Of a DNA stretch of 64,000 bases, positions 51,017 through 63,022 are shown piece after piece (positions within the stretch are counted from its first letter, which is position 1; each line of letters opens with the position of its first letter). A model generated the notes under the pieces. The model did no database searches and was not told where the DNA came from. It was given only the letters and a program-made list of their open reading frames with translations. This stretch comes from Sphingomonas sp. IC081 (GTDB lineage: Bacteria; Pseudomonadota; Alphaproteobacteria; Sphingomonadales; Sphingomonadaceae). Location of the stretch: assembly GCF_006874585.1 (NCBI RefSeq), contig NZ_CP029761.1, forward strand, positions 1,747,001 through 1,811,000, in the 5' to 3' direction. Made by a program: the position numbers and the translations under genes.

Positions 51017-53671
51017 TCAGGCAGCGAGTTCCGGGATCGGCGCTTTGGCGTGCGGCACAGCGCGATCCGGGGGCGGGCCATAGGTGCCGTCGAGGGTCAT
51101 CGCGCTCGGCAGGCGCCCAGCCCAATCGAAGCCGATGCGATTGAGCATGCCGGTAATCAGCTCGGGCTTCTTCGACGCGAGCATCTTGGCGAACCGCTTT
51201 TCGCCCACATGCGCGATGAGGCCGCATTCCCGGGCAATGAATTTGAGCTCGTCCTTGGTGTATCGCTCGAGGAACGCCTGATCGACCTTCCAGCTGTCGC
51301 GCAGGTCGACCTCGAATATCCTCGCGAGATCGGCGACATGGCCGAAGCTGGCCACATCTTTGGCGTAAGCGGCGCCGATGACGGACAGCACGTTCGCCGC
51401 CCGGGCGTCGGGCAGCGCGCGGATCGCCGCGATCTTGGCGCTATAGTCGAGGTTCGGAAACGAGGCGCCGACCAGGATGCCGGCGCGCGACGTCAGCGTG
51501 TCAGGCTTGATCTGCGAGAGCGTACCCGACATCGCGGCGACAAGGATGGTAGTCTGCGCGTGCGCGGCATTGCCTGCCAGCGCCCGGGCGAGCGCAGTCC
51601 GCCAAGTCGCTTCGCGAAGTTCGGTGGTACGATTTGCAATCGATTTGGCGGTGACGGCCGTTTTGTCCGCGGCACTGGCGCTGGTCGCGGGCTTGACCGG
51701 CGCGGCGGGCGTAGGCGCGCGCATCGCGATGCTGTCCAGGTCCAAGGTCGTATCTTCCGAGAGCGGCTGAGAGTCGGTCAATGATACGGTTTCGTCGATC
51801 ACATCATCGTTTTCGTCACCTTCGACTGTCTCGACGTGGGGCGGAGCCGCGGCCCGTGCTGCCTTCGCCGCGCGCTCCTCTTGTTCGAAACGGATCACTT
51901 CTGCGGCTTCCGTCTTCAGATCGAAGCACGCTGCGTTGGTGCAATAGCCGTCGTCGACATGGGTTTCGAAAAGCGCGCGTTGCGTGGCCGAGTTGAACGG
52001 GCAGGTCGTGCATTCACTCTTGTCGAAGCATGCGCTGCCAAGGTGCTGCGTGACGCGCATCAGCAGTTCGCGCGTCTTGTTCACGTCGAGACCGGCTTTC
52101 AGGATCGTTTCGAGGGCCTTGTCCTGCTTGTCGCCGGGAACCGCGGCGAGTAGTTCGGCGTGGCCGAGCTTGATCCTGCGTTCGTCGAGCGCGCACTTTA
52201 CGGTGTCCGAAAGCTCGGCGAGCGCGAGGCGGCGATCGAACTTGTCGCGGGACCATCCGAGCCGCCGTATGGCCTCGGCCCGGTCGCCCTGGCACGCAGC
52301 GAGGTAGCGGACGGCGGCATCCGCCTGCTCGGTCTCCGAAGGATCGTCACGGTCGTCGTTCTCGGCGATCGCAGCTTCGAGCGCCTCCTGGTCCGTCATC
52401 TCGCGGATGATGACCGGTACTTCGCCGTCGGGGCCGTAGACCTCCAGCCCTGCCCGGTAACGGCGCTCTCCGGCGACGATGGCGAAGACATCGCCCCTCG
52501 GGCGAAGCAATATGGGCTGGATTATGCCGCGTAGCCGGATGGAAGCCACCATCTCGTCGTGCTTTTTCCGGTCGAAATAGCGGCGGGGATTGTCGCCCTT
52601 CACGATCTTCGAGAGGGGCAGCATGGCAGGATAGCTCGGTTGTGGCGAGGTCAAGGCTCGTCTCCTTGTCGAATATGGCGGGCTGGTCAGGGCCGCGTCG
52701 GCGTCCATTCCGCCGCATGTGCCTGAATGTGCGGAGCGCAGCTGACCGTCAGGTTGCCTGCCCCAACCACCTCCCTCCCTCCCTCCCTCTCCCCCTTCTG
52801 CGCGATGCCGGTCGTTCCAGTCGTTGAAGCCGCCGCCGGGGAATCTCGTCTCGATCATAAGGCCGGGCCGCGCATGCGCATGACGAGCCCGCCGCGCACA
52901 TCGTCGTCCGGGCGGATCGTCGTCGGGGAGCAGAATGAGATGCTCGACCCGCTCGGGAATGGTGACGAACGGCAAGCGATCGGACCCAAGCGCGGCCCAG
53001 ACCGGAATGCCCAGCAGAAAATGCGCGGACCATGCGGTCTCCCAGCCCTCCGCAAGGCCGAGCACACTGGTCGCCGCGCCAAAACGAACCGCGCCGCCAA
53101 GAGGACGGCCCAGAAGCCGTTTCGGCGGATCGAGATCAGTGACTGGCAGACCAGTGCAAAGATCGAGGAATAGCCGCTCAAGGGCTACGACGCCGGTATC
53201 GCACTCCACGGCGGCAAGCAGCGCGGGGCGGAAACGGACGGTCTCCCCGCGCCCGTAAGGAACCCGATCATGATAGCGGAGCGAGGGATGCGAACCAGCC
53301 AGTCTGCGTGATGCCAGATAGGCATCGGCCGGTGTATCATTGACTGGGGAAGCCTCCTTCCAGAGCGAGCATATCCGCCCCGACAGCTGACGCTTCCGTC
53401 CATCGGGCATGGTGCAGCCGCCTTCGCTCGAAGGGATGCTACGCCGATCACCGCGAAGTGCGCGAATGACTTCGAGCGTTGAGCAGCCCGCGAAGCATTT
53501 GAACAGGATACCGCGTTCACCGACCCGGACCGACAGGCTTGGGCGATGGTCGTCATGAGCGGGGCACCGGCACATTGCGCCCGATGGCTTCCATTCGCCG
53601 CCCAGGGATTTGACGATGCTGGCGGCGGCGGCGTGCAAGCGGGGATCGGCGCTGGTCCGCGAAAGGGCCAT
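51017..53671 (-). CDS. Fusion: primase/Toprim-like protein + PRTRC ParB-family protein
   Basis: An unbroken 884-residue frame. Residues 1-75 are a CHC2-like zinc-binding start (GAMCRCPAHDDHRPSLSV, LFKCFAGCSTLEVIRALRG). Residues 110-300 are a Toprim-like region (SVLGLAEGWETAWSAHFLLG, HLILLPDDDPPG, FNDWNDRH). A Gly-rich linker (GGEGGREGGGWGRQ) is encoded by a purine repeat. Residues about 350-884 are a ParB/Spo0J-like PRTRC protein (MLPLSKIVKGDNPRRYFDRK, IRLRGIIQPILLRPRG, AIVAGERRYRAGLEVY, DQEALEAAIAENDDRDDPS) with a later Cys cluster (CFDKSECTTCPF). Elsewhere these are usually two genes. Internal initiation at 52624 could yield ParB alone, but it lacks a ribosome-site-like sequence. The start at 53671 follows GCTGGAGAATTTCTC. 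Confidence 0.82.
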   Translation of the reverse strand: MALSRTSADPRLHAAAASIVKSLGGEWKPSGAMCRCPAHDDHRPSLSVRVGERGILFKCFAGCSTLEVIRALRGDRRSIPSSEGGCTMPDGRKRQLSGRICSLWKEASPVNDTPADAYLASRRLAGSHPSLRYHDRVPYGRGETVRFRPALLAAVECDTGVVALERLFLDLCTGLPVTDLDPPKRLLGRPLGGAVRFGAATSVLGLAEGWETAWSAHFLLGIPVWAALGSDRLPFVTIPERVEHLILLPDDDPPGRRCARRARHAHARPGLMIETRFPGGGFNDWNDRHRAEGGEGGREGGGWGRQPDGQLRSAHSGTCGGMDADAALTSPPYSTRRRALTSPQPSYPAMLPLSKIVKGDNPRRYFDRKKHDEMVASIRLRGIIQPILLRPRGDVFAIVAGERRYRAGLEVYGPDGEVPVIIREMTDQEALEAAIAENDDRDDPSETEQADAAVRYLAACQGDRAEAIRRLGWSRDKFDRRLALAELSDTVKCALDERRIKLGHAELLAAVPGDKQDKALETILKAGLDVNKTRELLMRVTQHLGSACFDKSECTTCPFNSATQRALFETHVDDGYCTNAACFDLKTEAAEVIRFEQEERAAKAARAAAPPHVETVEGDENDDVIDETVSLTDSQPLSEDTTLDLDSIAMRAPTPAAPVKPATSASAADKTAVTAKSIANRTTELREATWRTALARALAGNAAHAQTTILVAAMSGTLSQIKPDTLTSRAGILVGASFPNLDYSAKIAAIRALPDARAANVLSVIGAAYAKDVASFGHVADLARIFEVDLRDSWKVDQAFLERYTKDELKFIARECGLIAHVGEKRFAKMLASKKPELITGMLNRIGFDWAGRLPSAMTLDGTYGPPPDRAVPHAKAPIPELAA

Positions 53672-53954
53672 GAGAAATTCTCCAGCTGAAGGCTATCCTC
53701 CAGCCCAAGCCCCTCTTCCCTCCCACAACGGCGACGCGACGTGAGATCACGAGGACTATGATGGAGTATGGAGAGAACCTTCCGCGCACGCGGCATCTCC
53801 TCCTCTCCTCAGATCCGTATTGACCGTGACCGGCGGTTCAATGGTGATACTGCGGAAGGAAGTCCGATGGAGTTGGCTACAGCCAAGCCTTGTCTGCCGG
53901 GTATGCCCGTGCGAATATTCCGGCATGGCCTGAGTAAGCGATCCGGAGTAATCT
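53672..53954. promoter_or_regulatory. Divergent intergenic region upstream of the PRTRC operon
   Basis: This 283-bp gap lies between the leftward PRTRC operon and the rightward gene at 53955. It is pyrimidine-rich near 53697-53730 and AT-richer near 53850-53950. Both operons must be promoted from here or close by, but no -35/-10 pair or operator could be defined by eye. No gene was found in it. Confidence 0.35.
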
Positions 53955-54293
53955 ATGCCTGATCTGGAAAGGAAGCTGACGCCGGAAATGCAGCAGACGA
54001 TTGCTGATCCAAATCCTACGGTTGTGGCCATAGAAAAGCTCATCAATGACGCAAACGGTAATGAGCGATCGATTGAGATGATCGTGCGTGGATATATCCG
54101 TAATGCGATATACGTCTTTCAACGTCATATGGTGACGTGTGCTCTTCGAGATCTAGACCTGAAGAAGGATGATCTAAGTGAGGAGCTAGTGGCGCAGATT
54201 GTCGCTGATGCGGGAGAACATATGGGAAAGTTTCGAGATTGGTTTCTCCTCGAACTGAACCGCGCCAACGTTAAGCCAAAGTCGACAAACTAG
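53955..54293 (+). CDS. Hypothetical helical protein
   Basis: A 112-residue protein, MPDLERKLTPEMQQTIADPN..., helical throughout (AIEKLINDANGNERSIEMIV, GEHMGKFRDWFLLELNRANV). The ATG at 53955 follows CCGGAGTAATCT. Its lower GC and more even codon use stand out from its neighbours, suggesting separate acquisition. No family is recognised. Confidence 0.66.
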   Translation: MPDLERKLTPEMQQTIADPNPTVVAIEKLINDANGNERSIEMIVRGYIRNAIYVFQRHMVTCALRDLDLKKDDLSEELVAQIVADAGEHMGKFRDWFLLELNRANVKPKSTN

Positions 54294-54323
54294 CGCGTGG
54301 TCCGCACTCGAAGGAGAGGCAAG

Positions 54324-54614
54324 GTGAAGAAGCCGAAGCCCGAATTGGATCCTGATGTTGCGGACGACGTGCCTTGGTCCGACAACATCACGCCCTATGA
54401 CGATCAGCATACCATCACCTATTTGCGGCTGCTCGATGCTGACGCCGAAGGCGCAGACTGGCAGGAGGTTGCCCGGATCGTGCTGCACCGCGACCCCCTC
54501 GCCGAGCCCGAGCGCACGCGGCATTGTTGGGAGGATCATCTGCGCCGCGCCAGATGGATGACCGAAACCGGCTACCGCCGGATTCTCACGCAGCAATGGG
54601 ATACGTTGCAATGA
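54324..54614 (+). CDS. DUF2285-like regulatory protein
   Basis: A 96-residue protein from the GTG at 54324, which has AAGGAGAGGCAAG before it. The segment ITYLRLLDADAEGADWQEVA, RIVLHRDPLAEPERTRHCWE, DHLRRARWMTETGYRRIL fits the LRALDA-x-GA-x-x-REIA ... GYRxLL pattern of DUF2285 proteins, which regulate excision and transfer in rhizobial integrative elements (FseA-type). A regulatory role here is inferred. It is followed by an ATGA-overlapping frame. Confidence 0.62.
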   Translation: MKKPKPELDPDVADDVPWSDNITPYDDQHTITYLRLLDADAEGADWQEVARIVLHRDPLAEPERTRHCWEDHLRRARWMTETGYRRILTQQWDTLQ

Positions 54615-54799
54615 CGCTCCGCAACGGCAAGCGGAGATCATCTGCGCTGGATGTTGTCGAGGCCTTTGCTAAAAGTCGCCCCCGCGTCGCGCCAAGCCAT
54701 TTGGCGCGGCTATCACTCCCGGCGGCAACACCGTTGTCGTCGGGAGACCAGCGCCGAGATGCCCCGCTCGATCGGGGAGCGTATCGGCATCGATCCTGA
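54611..54799 (+). CDS. Short frame coupled to DUF2285-like gene, possibly decayed
   Basis: A 62-residue frame starting at the ATGA overlap with the preceding stop (MTLRNGKRRSSALDVVEAFA...). The second half is low complexity and no family is recognised. A different frame just after it reads MPRSIGERIGIDPDQLSRAM, so a frameshift in a longer original gene is possible. Confidence 0.3.
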   Translation: MTLRNGKRRSSALDVVEAFAKSRPRVAPSHLARLSLPAATPLSSGDQRRDAPLDRGAYRHRS

Positions 54800-54844
54800 T
54801 CAGCTTTCCCGAGCAATGGCGTGATGCTGAGTCAGGCGGTTACT

Positions 54845-55369
54845 TCATTGCCTTCGACCTGTGGAGGTGACGGATAGGTCGCCAAGCAAGGCACAAAAGG
54901 GTATGCTGTTCCAAAGGCTGGCACAGCCATCTGACGACGGCCCATCATGGCAATTGCGCGCGCAGTCCTGACAGGTCTCTGCGTAGCCGACGAGAAGGGC
55001 GCTGAAGCAGTCGTCCATCTTCTTGCGGCCCTCCGCCGTGAACCGCACGTTGGTGCGGCGTCCATCGGAAGGATCGGGCATTCGCTCGACAATTCCTTGT
55101 TCCTCCATCACCGCCAGGCAGCGGCGGGCCGTCATCTCCGACGCTTTCGAGGCGAGCCACATGCTTGTCAGGGATGTCTTCAACCCTTGGCTTTCGCGCC
55201 AATAGAGATCGAGAAGCATCTCGCCTCCCGGATCGGAACAGAGAGATCCAAACGCCGCTGTCGACATCGCTCTTGCGTTGATGATCGACTTGCAAAGAGG
55301 CGCGAAAACGGCTGGGCGGCCGTGCACGTCCAGCATGGGTTGAATATGAGCATCCTGTTTCATGGGCAT
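54845..55369 (-). CDS. Winged-helix (MarR-like) regulator with C-terminal Cys cluster
   Basis: A 174-residue protein starting MPMKQDAHIQPMLDVHGRPA, with GGAGAGCG just before the ATG at 55369. Residues about 70-130 (LTSMWLASKASEMTARRCLA, VMEEQGIVERMPDPSDGRRT, NVRFTAEGRKKMDDCFSALL) form a MarR-type winged helix with the DGRR wing. The tail has a Cys series, ETCQDCARNCHDGPSSDGC (C-x2-C-x3-C-x8-C), and a later Cys. A metal, Fe-S or redox switch is suggested. The target is unknown. Confidence 0.72.
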   Translation of the reverse strand: MPMKQDAHIQPMLDVHGRPAVFAPLCKSIINARAMSTAAFGSLCSDPGGEMLLDLYWRESQGLKTSLTSMWLASKASEMTARRCLAVMEEQGIVERMPDPSDGRRTNVRFTAEGRKKMDDCFSALLVGYAETCQDCARNCHDGPSSDGCASLWNSIPFCALLGDLSVTSTGRRQ

Positions 55370-55462
55370 CGCTCTCCGTCCCACTTGGGCGTCATCGGCA
55401 AACCGCGCCGATGCCCCGTTCTTGCCCCCCCTGGTCGGAACGGAATGTTCCGAGCGCATCAT

Positions 55463-55788
55463 GCCTGAAATCCCTCGTTCGGCAATTCGCCGTTATGAGG
55501 GGAACCGACACGCAGAAGTGGTTAACAAGATGGTATATTTTGGCCGCCCGCACCGATGCTCACGCTCCCTGATATACGACGATCCAGAGGGCGTCGCTCG
55601 ACAGCTATTCGAGCTCGGCGGGTTGACTGTTCACGGGATAATGGTAGTGGGCCACTTGTCACTGTAGGTGGCCCAATCAGGTGGCCCATTTAGGGCATTG
55701 GAGGGTATTCGAGGGTAATCGGATTGTTGAAAAACAGCGGTTTATTTCCCCTCTGATACCCTGTAGTGCCCTGAAAATCCGGTTTTTT
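55463..55788. promoter_or_regulatory. Repeat-rich region beside attachment-like site (integrase arm sites?)
   Basis: No gene is supported here. From about 55650 short direct repeats appear: GTGGCCCA twice (55670 and 55682), GAGGGTAT/GAGGGTAA near 55702-55715, ACCCTGTAGTGCCCTG near 55758. On the other side of the site CGTGGCCAAAA occurs twice (about 55850 and 55893). Such clusters are typical of tyrosine-integrase arm sites. Confidence 0.45.
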
Positions 55789-55811
55789 TTCGAGTCCCGT
55801 AGGGGTCACCA
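55789..55811 (+). other. Attachment-like site: 3' end of a tRNA gene
   Basis: The 23 bases read as the T-loop, T-stem and acceptor 3' strand of a tRNA: TTCGAGT, CCCGT, AGGGGTC, A, CCA in order. The 5' part of a tRNA is absent, since a T-run precedes it. This is what a tyrosine integrase leaves at one end of an integrated element. The integrase remnant starts 139 bases to the right. Whether it is attL or attR depends on finding the intact tRNA gene outside the window. Confidence 0.65.
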
Positions 55812-56796
55812 GACAAGTAGTTGATATTGTTTGGATGGTTTGGAGGGCGTGGCCAAAACCCCTCATCAATCCCTTGAGATTCCAAGCGGAATCGTGGCCA
55901 AAATCATTTCGAGGCCTGTTTTTCTCGACGCAAGTGCTTTCAACAGGCGTCAGGCGCGACCGAACAACCGGCTGACCCTCCTCGCCTCCTTCCGGCTATC
56001 GGAACCATCGATCCAACGCGCATAGTGCTTGTGTGTCACGGCGGCGTTCTTGTGCCCCAGCTGACGAGCGATATAGGATGGATTGACGCCACCCATCAGC
56101 GCCGTGGTCGCGAAAGTCGCTCGTGTGCAATAGGCATGACGCTTGCGGATTCCGAGAGCCTTGAGTGCCGGCTGGAAGTACGTTTTCCTCTGTTCCTGAA
56201 CATCCGGCCATGCCCGGCCCGTCATCGGATTGAGGAAGATCGGCGCCCTGCCCTCTTCGAAGCTGTGCGCTTTCTGTCGCTTGAGCACCTCCATCATGCG
56301 ATCGCTGAGCAACACATCGCGAACCTGATAGGTCTTTGTCGGTTTCAGCTGAGCCCGGACCCTGGCGCGCTTGACCCGAACCGAATTTCCGACCCAGTCG
56401 ATGTCCTCCCAGAGGAGAGCGATCTGCTCGCTCGGCCGCATGCCGGTGCCGAAGGCGAACTCGTACCAGTTCCATGCCTGTTCGTGTGGAGCGGCGTGCA
56501 AAATTGACCCCCTTAGCGGGGTGATCGGCGTCTAAAATTGACCCCCTTCATCTCATTGTGAGAAGCGCCGCCGTTTGGGTTCCGGACGGCGGGTACAGGG
56601 ATGTTGGTTGTGGAGACGATTACGAGGATCCGTCGGGAGCACCGGGACGGTAAGCCGATCAAGGCGATAGCGCGGGATTTGCGGCTGTCGCGCAACACGG
56701 TGCGCAAGGCGGTCTGTAGCGCGACAAACAGGATGAGGATTGCGCGTCAATCAGGATGAGAATGTGATTGTCGCGGCGCGTCATTCAGTGCCGATT

Positions 56797-59159
<2,363 letters not shown>

Positions 59160-60731
59160 TCAGGTCCTCCTCCCTGGGAAAACCCAATGCATAGCGACCA
59201 CCACGACCATCACAGGCACCCTTCAAAAGGCGCCTCCTGCGTTCCGGGATCGGCTACGGGCTACGCCCTTCGCCAATCCCGGAACGCAGGATTCTCATCT
59301 TGTTTGTCGCGCTTTCTCAACCTGAATGTCGCGCGACAGCGGTCCGGGCACCGAACGCAGATGCCAGTTACGAGCGCAAGGAACAGCATCGGCCGCAGAC
59401 CGGCCCTTTCAGCACCCGCCTGGAAGAGCTGCTTGAAGAGAACGAAGGGCTGCCCCGGCGTGACCGGCTTCGCATGACGCGGATCCATGATCTGCTCCAG
59501 CGCGAAGGGTTCGGCGGCTCTTATGACGCTGTGCGGCGCTATGCTGCGCGCTGGAAGCGTGAGCGTCGTGTCGAGGCCTGCGATATGGCCAAGGCGTTCA
59601 TTCCGTTGATGTACCGGCCCGGCGAGGCTTACCAGTTCGACTGGAGTCATGAGGACGTCGAGATCGCCGGCAAGCCGATGCGCGTGAAGGTCGCGCATAT
59701 GCGGTTTTGCTGGTCACGGGCACCATTTGTCCGTGCCTATCCTCGCGAGACGCAGGAGATGGTGTTCGACGCACATGCCCGCGCCTTTGCCTTCTTCGGT
59801 GGGGTTCCGACGCGCGGCATCTACGACAATATGAAGACGGCGGTGACGACGGTGTTCACCGGCAAGGAACGCCTGTTCAACCGGCGGTTCCTGATCATGA
59901 CGGACCACTATCGCGTTGAGCCGGTGGCCTGCAGTCCTGCCGCAGGGTGGGAGAAGGGACAGGTCGAGAACCAGGTTCAGACCAGCAGGGAGCGCCTGTT
60001 CAAGCCGCGCCTGCGGTTTGCCAGCCTCGAGGAACTGAACATCTGGCTGGAGGCCGAGTGCCGGCGCTGGGCGGAACGCAACCAGCACCCTGACCAGGAA
60101 GATATGACGATCGCGCAGGCGCTGGAGGCGGAGCGGCCGATGCTGCAACCGCTACCGGCTCCCTTCGACGGGTTCTTCGAGAGCGAACACGTGGCCAGTT
60201 CGACGTGCCTCGTGAGCTTCGATCGCAATCGGTACTCGGTGATGGCAAAGGCGGCCCATCAGGCTGTGCAGGTGCGGGCCTATGCAACGCGCATCGTGAT
60301 CCGCTGCGACGGCGCTGTCGTGGCCGAACACGAACGGGTCTTCGGTCGGAACCAGACGATCTTCGATCCATGGCATTACCTGCCCATCCTCGCTCGCAAG
60401 CCCGGTGCGTTGCGCAATGGCGCCCCCTTCCAGGACTGGGCTCTCCCACCTGCCCTGGCCCAACTTCGGCGCAGGCTGGGCAAGGGCGACGATGCCGACC
60501 GGCGCTTTGTACGCGTCCTCGCCGCTGTTCCCGAAGATGGCCTGGAGGCTGTCGAGGCCGCAGTGCGCGAGGCACTCGGCGCCGGTACTGTCAGCGACGA
60601 GATCATCCTCAACATCCTGTCCCGTCGACGCGAGCCTCATGATGCCCAGGCTATGGACGTCGTCGTCAACCTGAAGCTCAAACATCCGCCAGAGGCGAAC
60701 TGCGGCCGCTACGATACCGTGCGAGACCTCG

Positions 60732-61460
60732 ATGCAGCGGCATGAGATCATGGCCGCCCTCAAGGGGCTGGGGCTCAAGGGCATGGTGACGGCCTTCGAT
60801 GATGCCGTCACCAACGGCATCCGCCGCGACAGAACGGTCATGGAGATGTTGGGCGACCTGTTGCGTGCGGAGACGGCGCACCGGGATGCAGCATCGATCC
60901 GTTACCGCATGACCGCAGCCAAGCTTCCGGCGATCAAGGACCTGGATGGGTTCATGTTCGATGGCACGCCGATCAACGAAGAACTGATCCGCTCGCTTCA
61001 TACGGGCTCGTTCCTGCCGGAACGCCGCAATATCGTGCTGATCGGCGGAACAGGCACAGGCAAGACCCATCTGGCTCTCGCCATCACCGCCGCGGTGGTG
61101 CGCGCCGGTGCCAGAGGCCGATACTTCAATACGGTCGATCTGGTGAACCGGCTTGAGGAAGAGGCTCGCCTGGGCAAGGCCGGCAGCCTTGCCACCCAAC
61201 TCTCGCGGCTTGATCTCGTGGTGCTCGATGAGCTGGGCTACCTGCCGTTCGCCCGGTCCGGTGGTCAGATGCTCTTCCACCTGATCAGCAAGCTCTACGA
61301 AAAGACCTCGGTCATCATCACGACCAATCTCGCCTTCGGCGAATGGCCGAGCGTCTTCCACGACCCCAAGATGACCACCGCGCTTCTCGATCGCATCACC
61401 CACCACTGCGACATCATCGAGACGGGCAATGACAGCTGGCGGTTCAAAAACCGGAACTGA
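60732..61460 (+). CDS. istB: IstB-type ATPase helper (outer IS21)
   Basis: A 242-residue AAA+ protein: [20 protein letters not shown], Walker [18 protein letters not shown], Walker [35 protein letters not shown]. It overlaps the istA end by 14 bases. It is intact, though its partner IstA is split. About 200 bp of noncoding IS end follows. Confidence 0.92.
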   Translation: MQRHEIMAALKGLGLKGMVTAFDDAVTNGIRRDRTVMEMLGDLLRAETAHRDAASIRYRMTAAKLPAIKDLDGFMFDGTPINEELIRSLHTGSFLPERRNIVLIGGTGTGKTHLALAITAAVVRAGARGRYFNTVDLVNRLEEEARLGKAGSLATQLSRLDLVVLDELGYLPFARSGGQMLFHLISKLYEKTSVIITTNLAFGEWPSVFHDPKMTTALLDRITHHCDIIETGNDSWRFKNRN

Positions 61461-62449
61461 GCCGAAAACCCCTTCCCCCGGACCCCCATCCCCGGCGGTT
61501 AACCCGGTGGGTCAACAGGGACCTCCCACGGACGCCGCCGCCAGCACACCTGACGGTGCGCGTCGTCGTCCGTGGGCCCCTCCTATCGACTACCGGGATA
61601 ACCGCCTGACTACCGAAAGGTGGGGTCAATATTGGACGCCGATAGGGGGTCAGTTTTGCGCGCCGGTTGACACCTGTTCGGGAGCATTGGTTTTCAGATG
61701 TGTCAGTATCGCCTCCATCTCCTCCCTGGTGAAGGGATCGGGAAGATGATCCGGGATCTTGAGGTTATGGATCGGCATCATCGGCGAACGATCGAGCAGC
61801 CCCTCCTCGATCGCGGTCCGGAACAGAGCACGCAGAGGAATCAGGTCGTTATTGATCGTCCGGGCCGACACCGTCTTGACGCGTTCGCAGATGATCTCGC
61901 GGATTTCCGAAGGCTTGATATGGGCAAGATGACGGCTGCCGAACGCAGGTATCCAAATCTGCCGCATGGCTTTCCTGTAGCCTTCAAGGGTCGATTTCGC
62001 GAGTACGAGCTGCCCCAGCCATGCCTGGGCAAATGCATCGAATTGAGAATGCAAGGCATCTCTCGATTGAAAGAAATGCCGTTTGAAGTCGAAGATATCG
62101 AGTTCTATCTCCTCCCGCACACGCACCATGAGCCGTTCCGCTGCTCGAATATTGGCCTTCGTGGGCGCCATCTGCAGATTAACGCGGCATCGGGAACCTT
62201 TATACCAAAAACGAACACGAATGCTCTCTTCAAAGCTTCTACACCCGTCCCAGGCCTTCCTCTCCGCATATAAGCTCTCCCATAGTCAGCAACATCTTAT
62301 CGTGCATTGACTTATGGAGTTCACCTTCACGGCAAATGAAGGATATGCAGGGCAATTCCGATAACTGCGTGTGTCAGCATCGTATGGGATTGTCCCGCAA
62401 TGCGGCTTTCAGCTTGATGCATCGGGATCGCGCCACGCAGGAGGAAGTA

Positions 62450-62863
62450 ATGCCGACCGCCCAAACACAAGGAGAGGCGGATTCCAAAAGTGACCAATTC
62501 CGGAAGGAAATGGCCGAGCGCGCAGGCGGAATGCTCAGCTACGCCGAGGTTGCTGCCCGGCTTGGCAGCGGTGTCGAGGTTGTCGATGAGCAATACCGCC
62601 AGCGGCGGCTACTGGGCGTTACCTATCAGGGGAGAGTGGGTTTCCCCGCTGCCCAGTTCGTCGATAACGAAATCCTGAGCGGCCTCGATACCATTTTGTC
62701 GGTCCTTGGCGACACGGACCCATGGGAGCAGCTCATGCTGCTAACGACACCGCTGGAAGGATATGGGTTTCATCCCGAGTCAGCTTTTCAAATTCTCGCT
62801 CGGTCTCCAGACGGCAAAATGATGCGGCAACTTGCTGCCCTCCTGTCAAGCTGGGTGACATAA
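62450..62863 (+). CDS. Hypothetical protein
   Basis: A 137-residue protein starting MPTAQTQGEADSKSDQFRKE. The ATG at 62450 was chosen for its strong CAGGAGGAAGTA, although the frame is open from 62336. LSYAEVAARLGSGVEVVDEQ, QRRLLGVTYQGRVGFPAAQF, AFQILARSPDGKMMRQLAAL resembles DNA-binding antitoxin-like proteins with an excisionase-type start, but the family is unsure. No toxin gene is adjacent. It lies just outside the broken integrase gene. Confidence 0.6.
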   Translation: MPTAQTQGEADSKSDQFRKEMAERAGGMLSYAEVAARLGSGVEVVDEQYRQRRLLGVTYQGRVGFPAAQFVDNEILSGLDTILSVLGDTDPWEQLMLLTTPLEGYGFHPESAFQILARSPDGKMMRQLAALLSSWVT

Positions 62864-63022
62864 GGTGACTGCCGCTTGTCCTCGTGGGCATAAGTAAGAT
62901 CGTTCTATAGGAGATTCCGCTGACATAGCCGACGCAGCGAAGTCGCCTTCGAAGTGCTTAAACTGGTCGTCTGTTCATTATTTTGATGGCTCTACCCCGC
63001 CCCTGCTGATGTCAGCGGCGGC

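Noticed and set aside
55789..55811. A tRNA gene
   Set aside because: Only the 3' third is present. No D-arm or anticodon arm precedes it, so it is listed as an attachment-like remnant.
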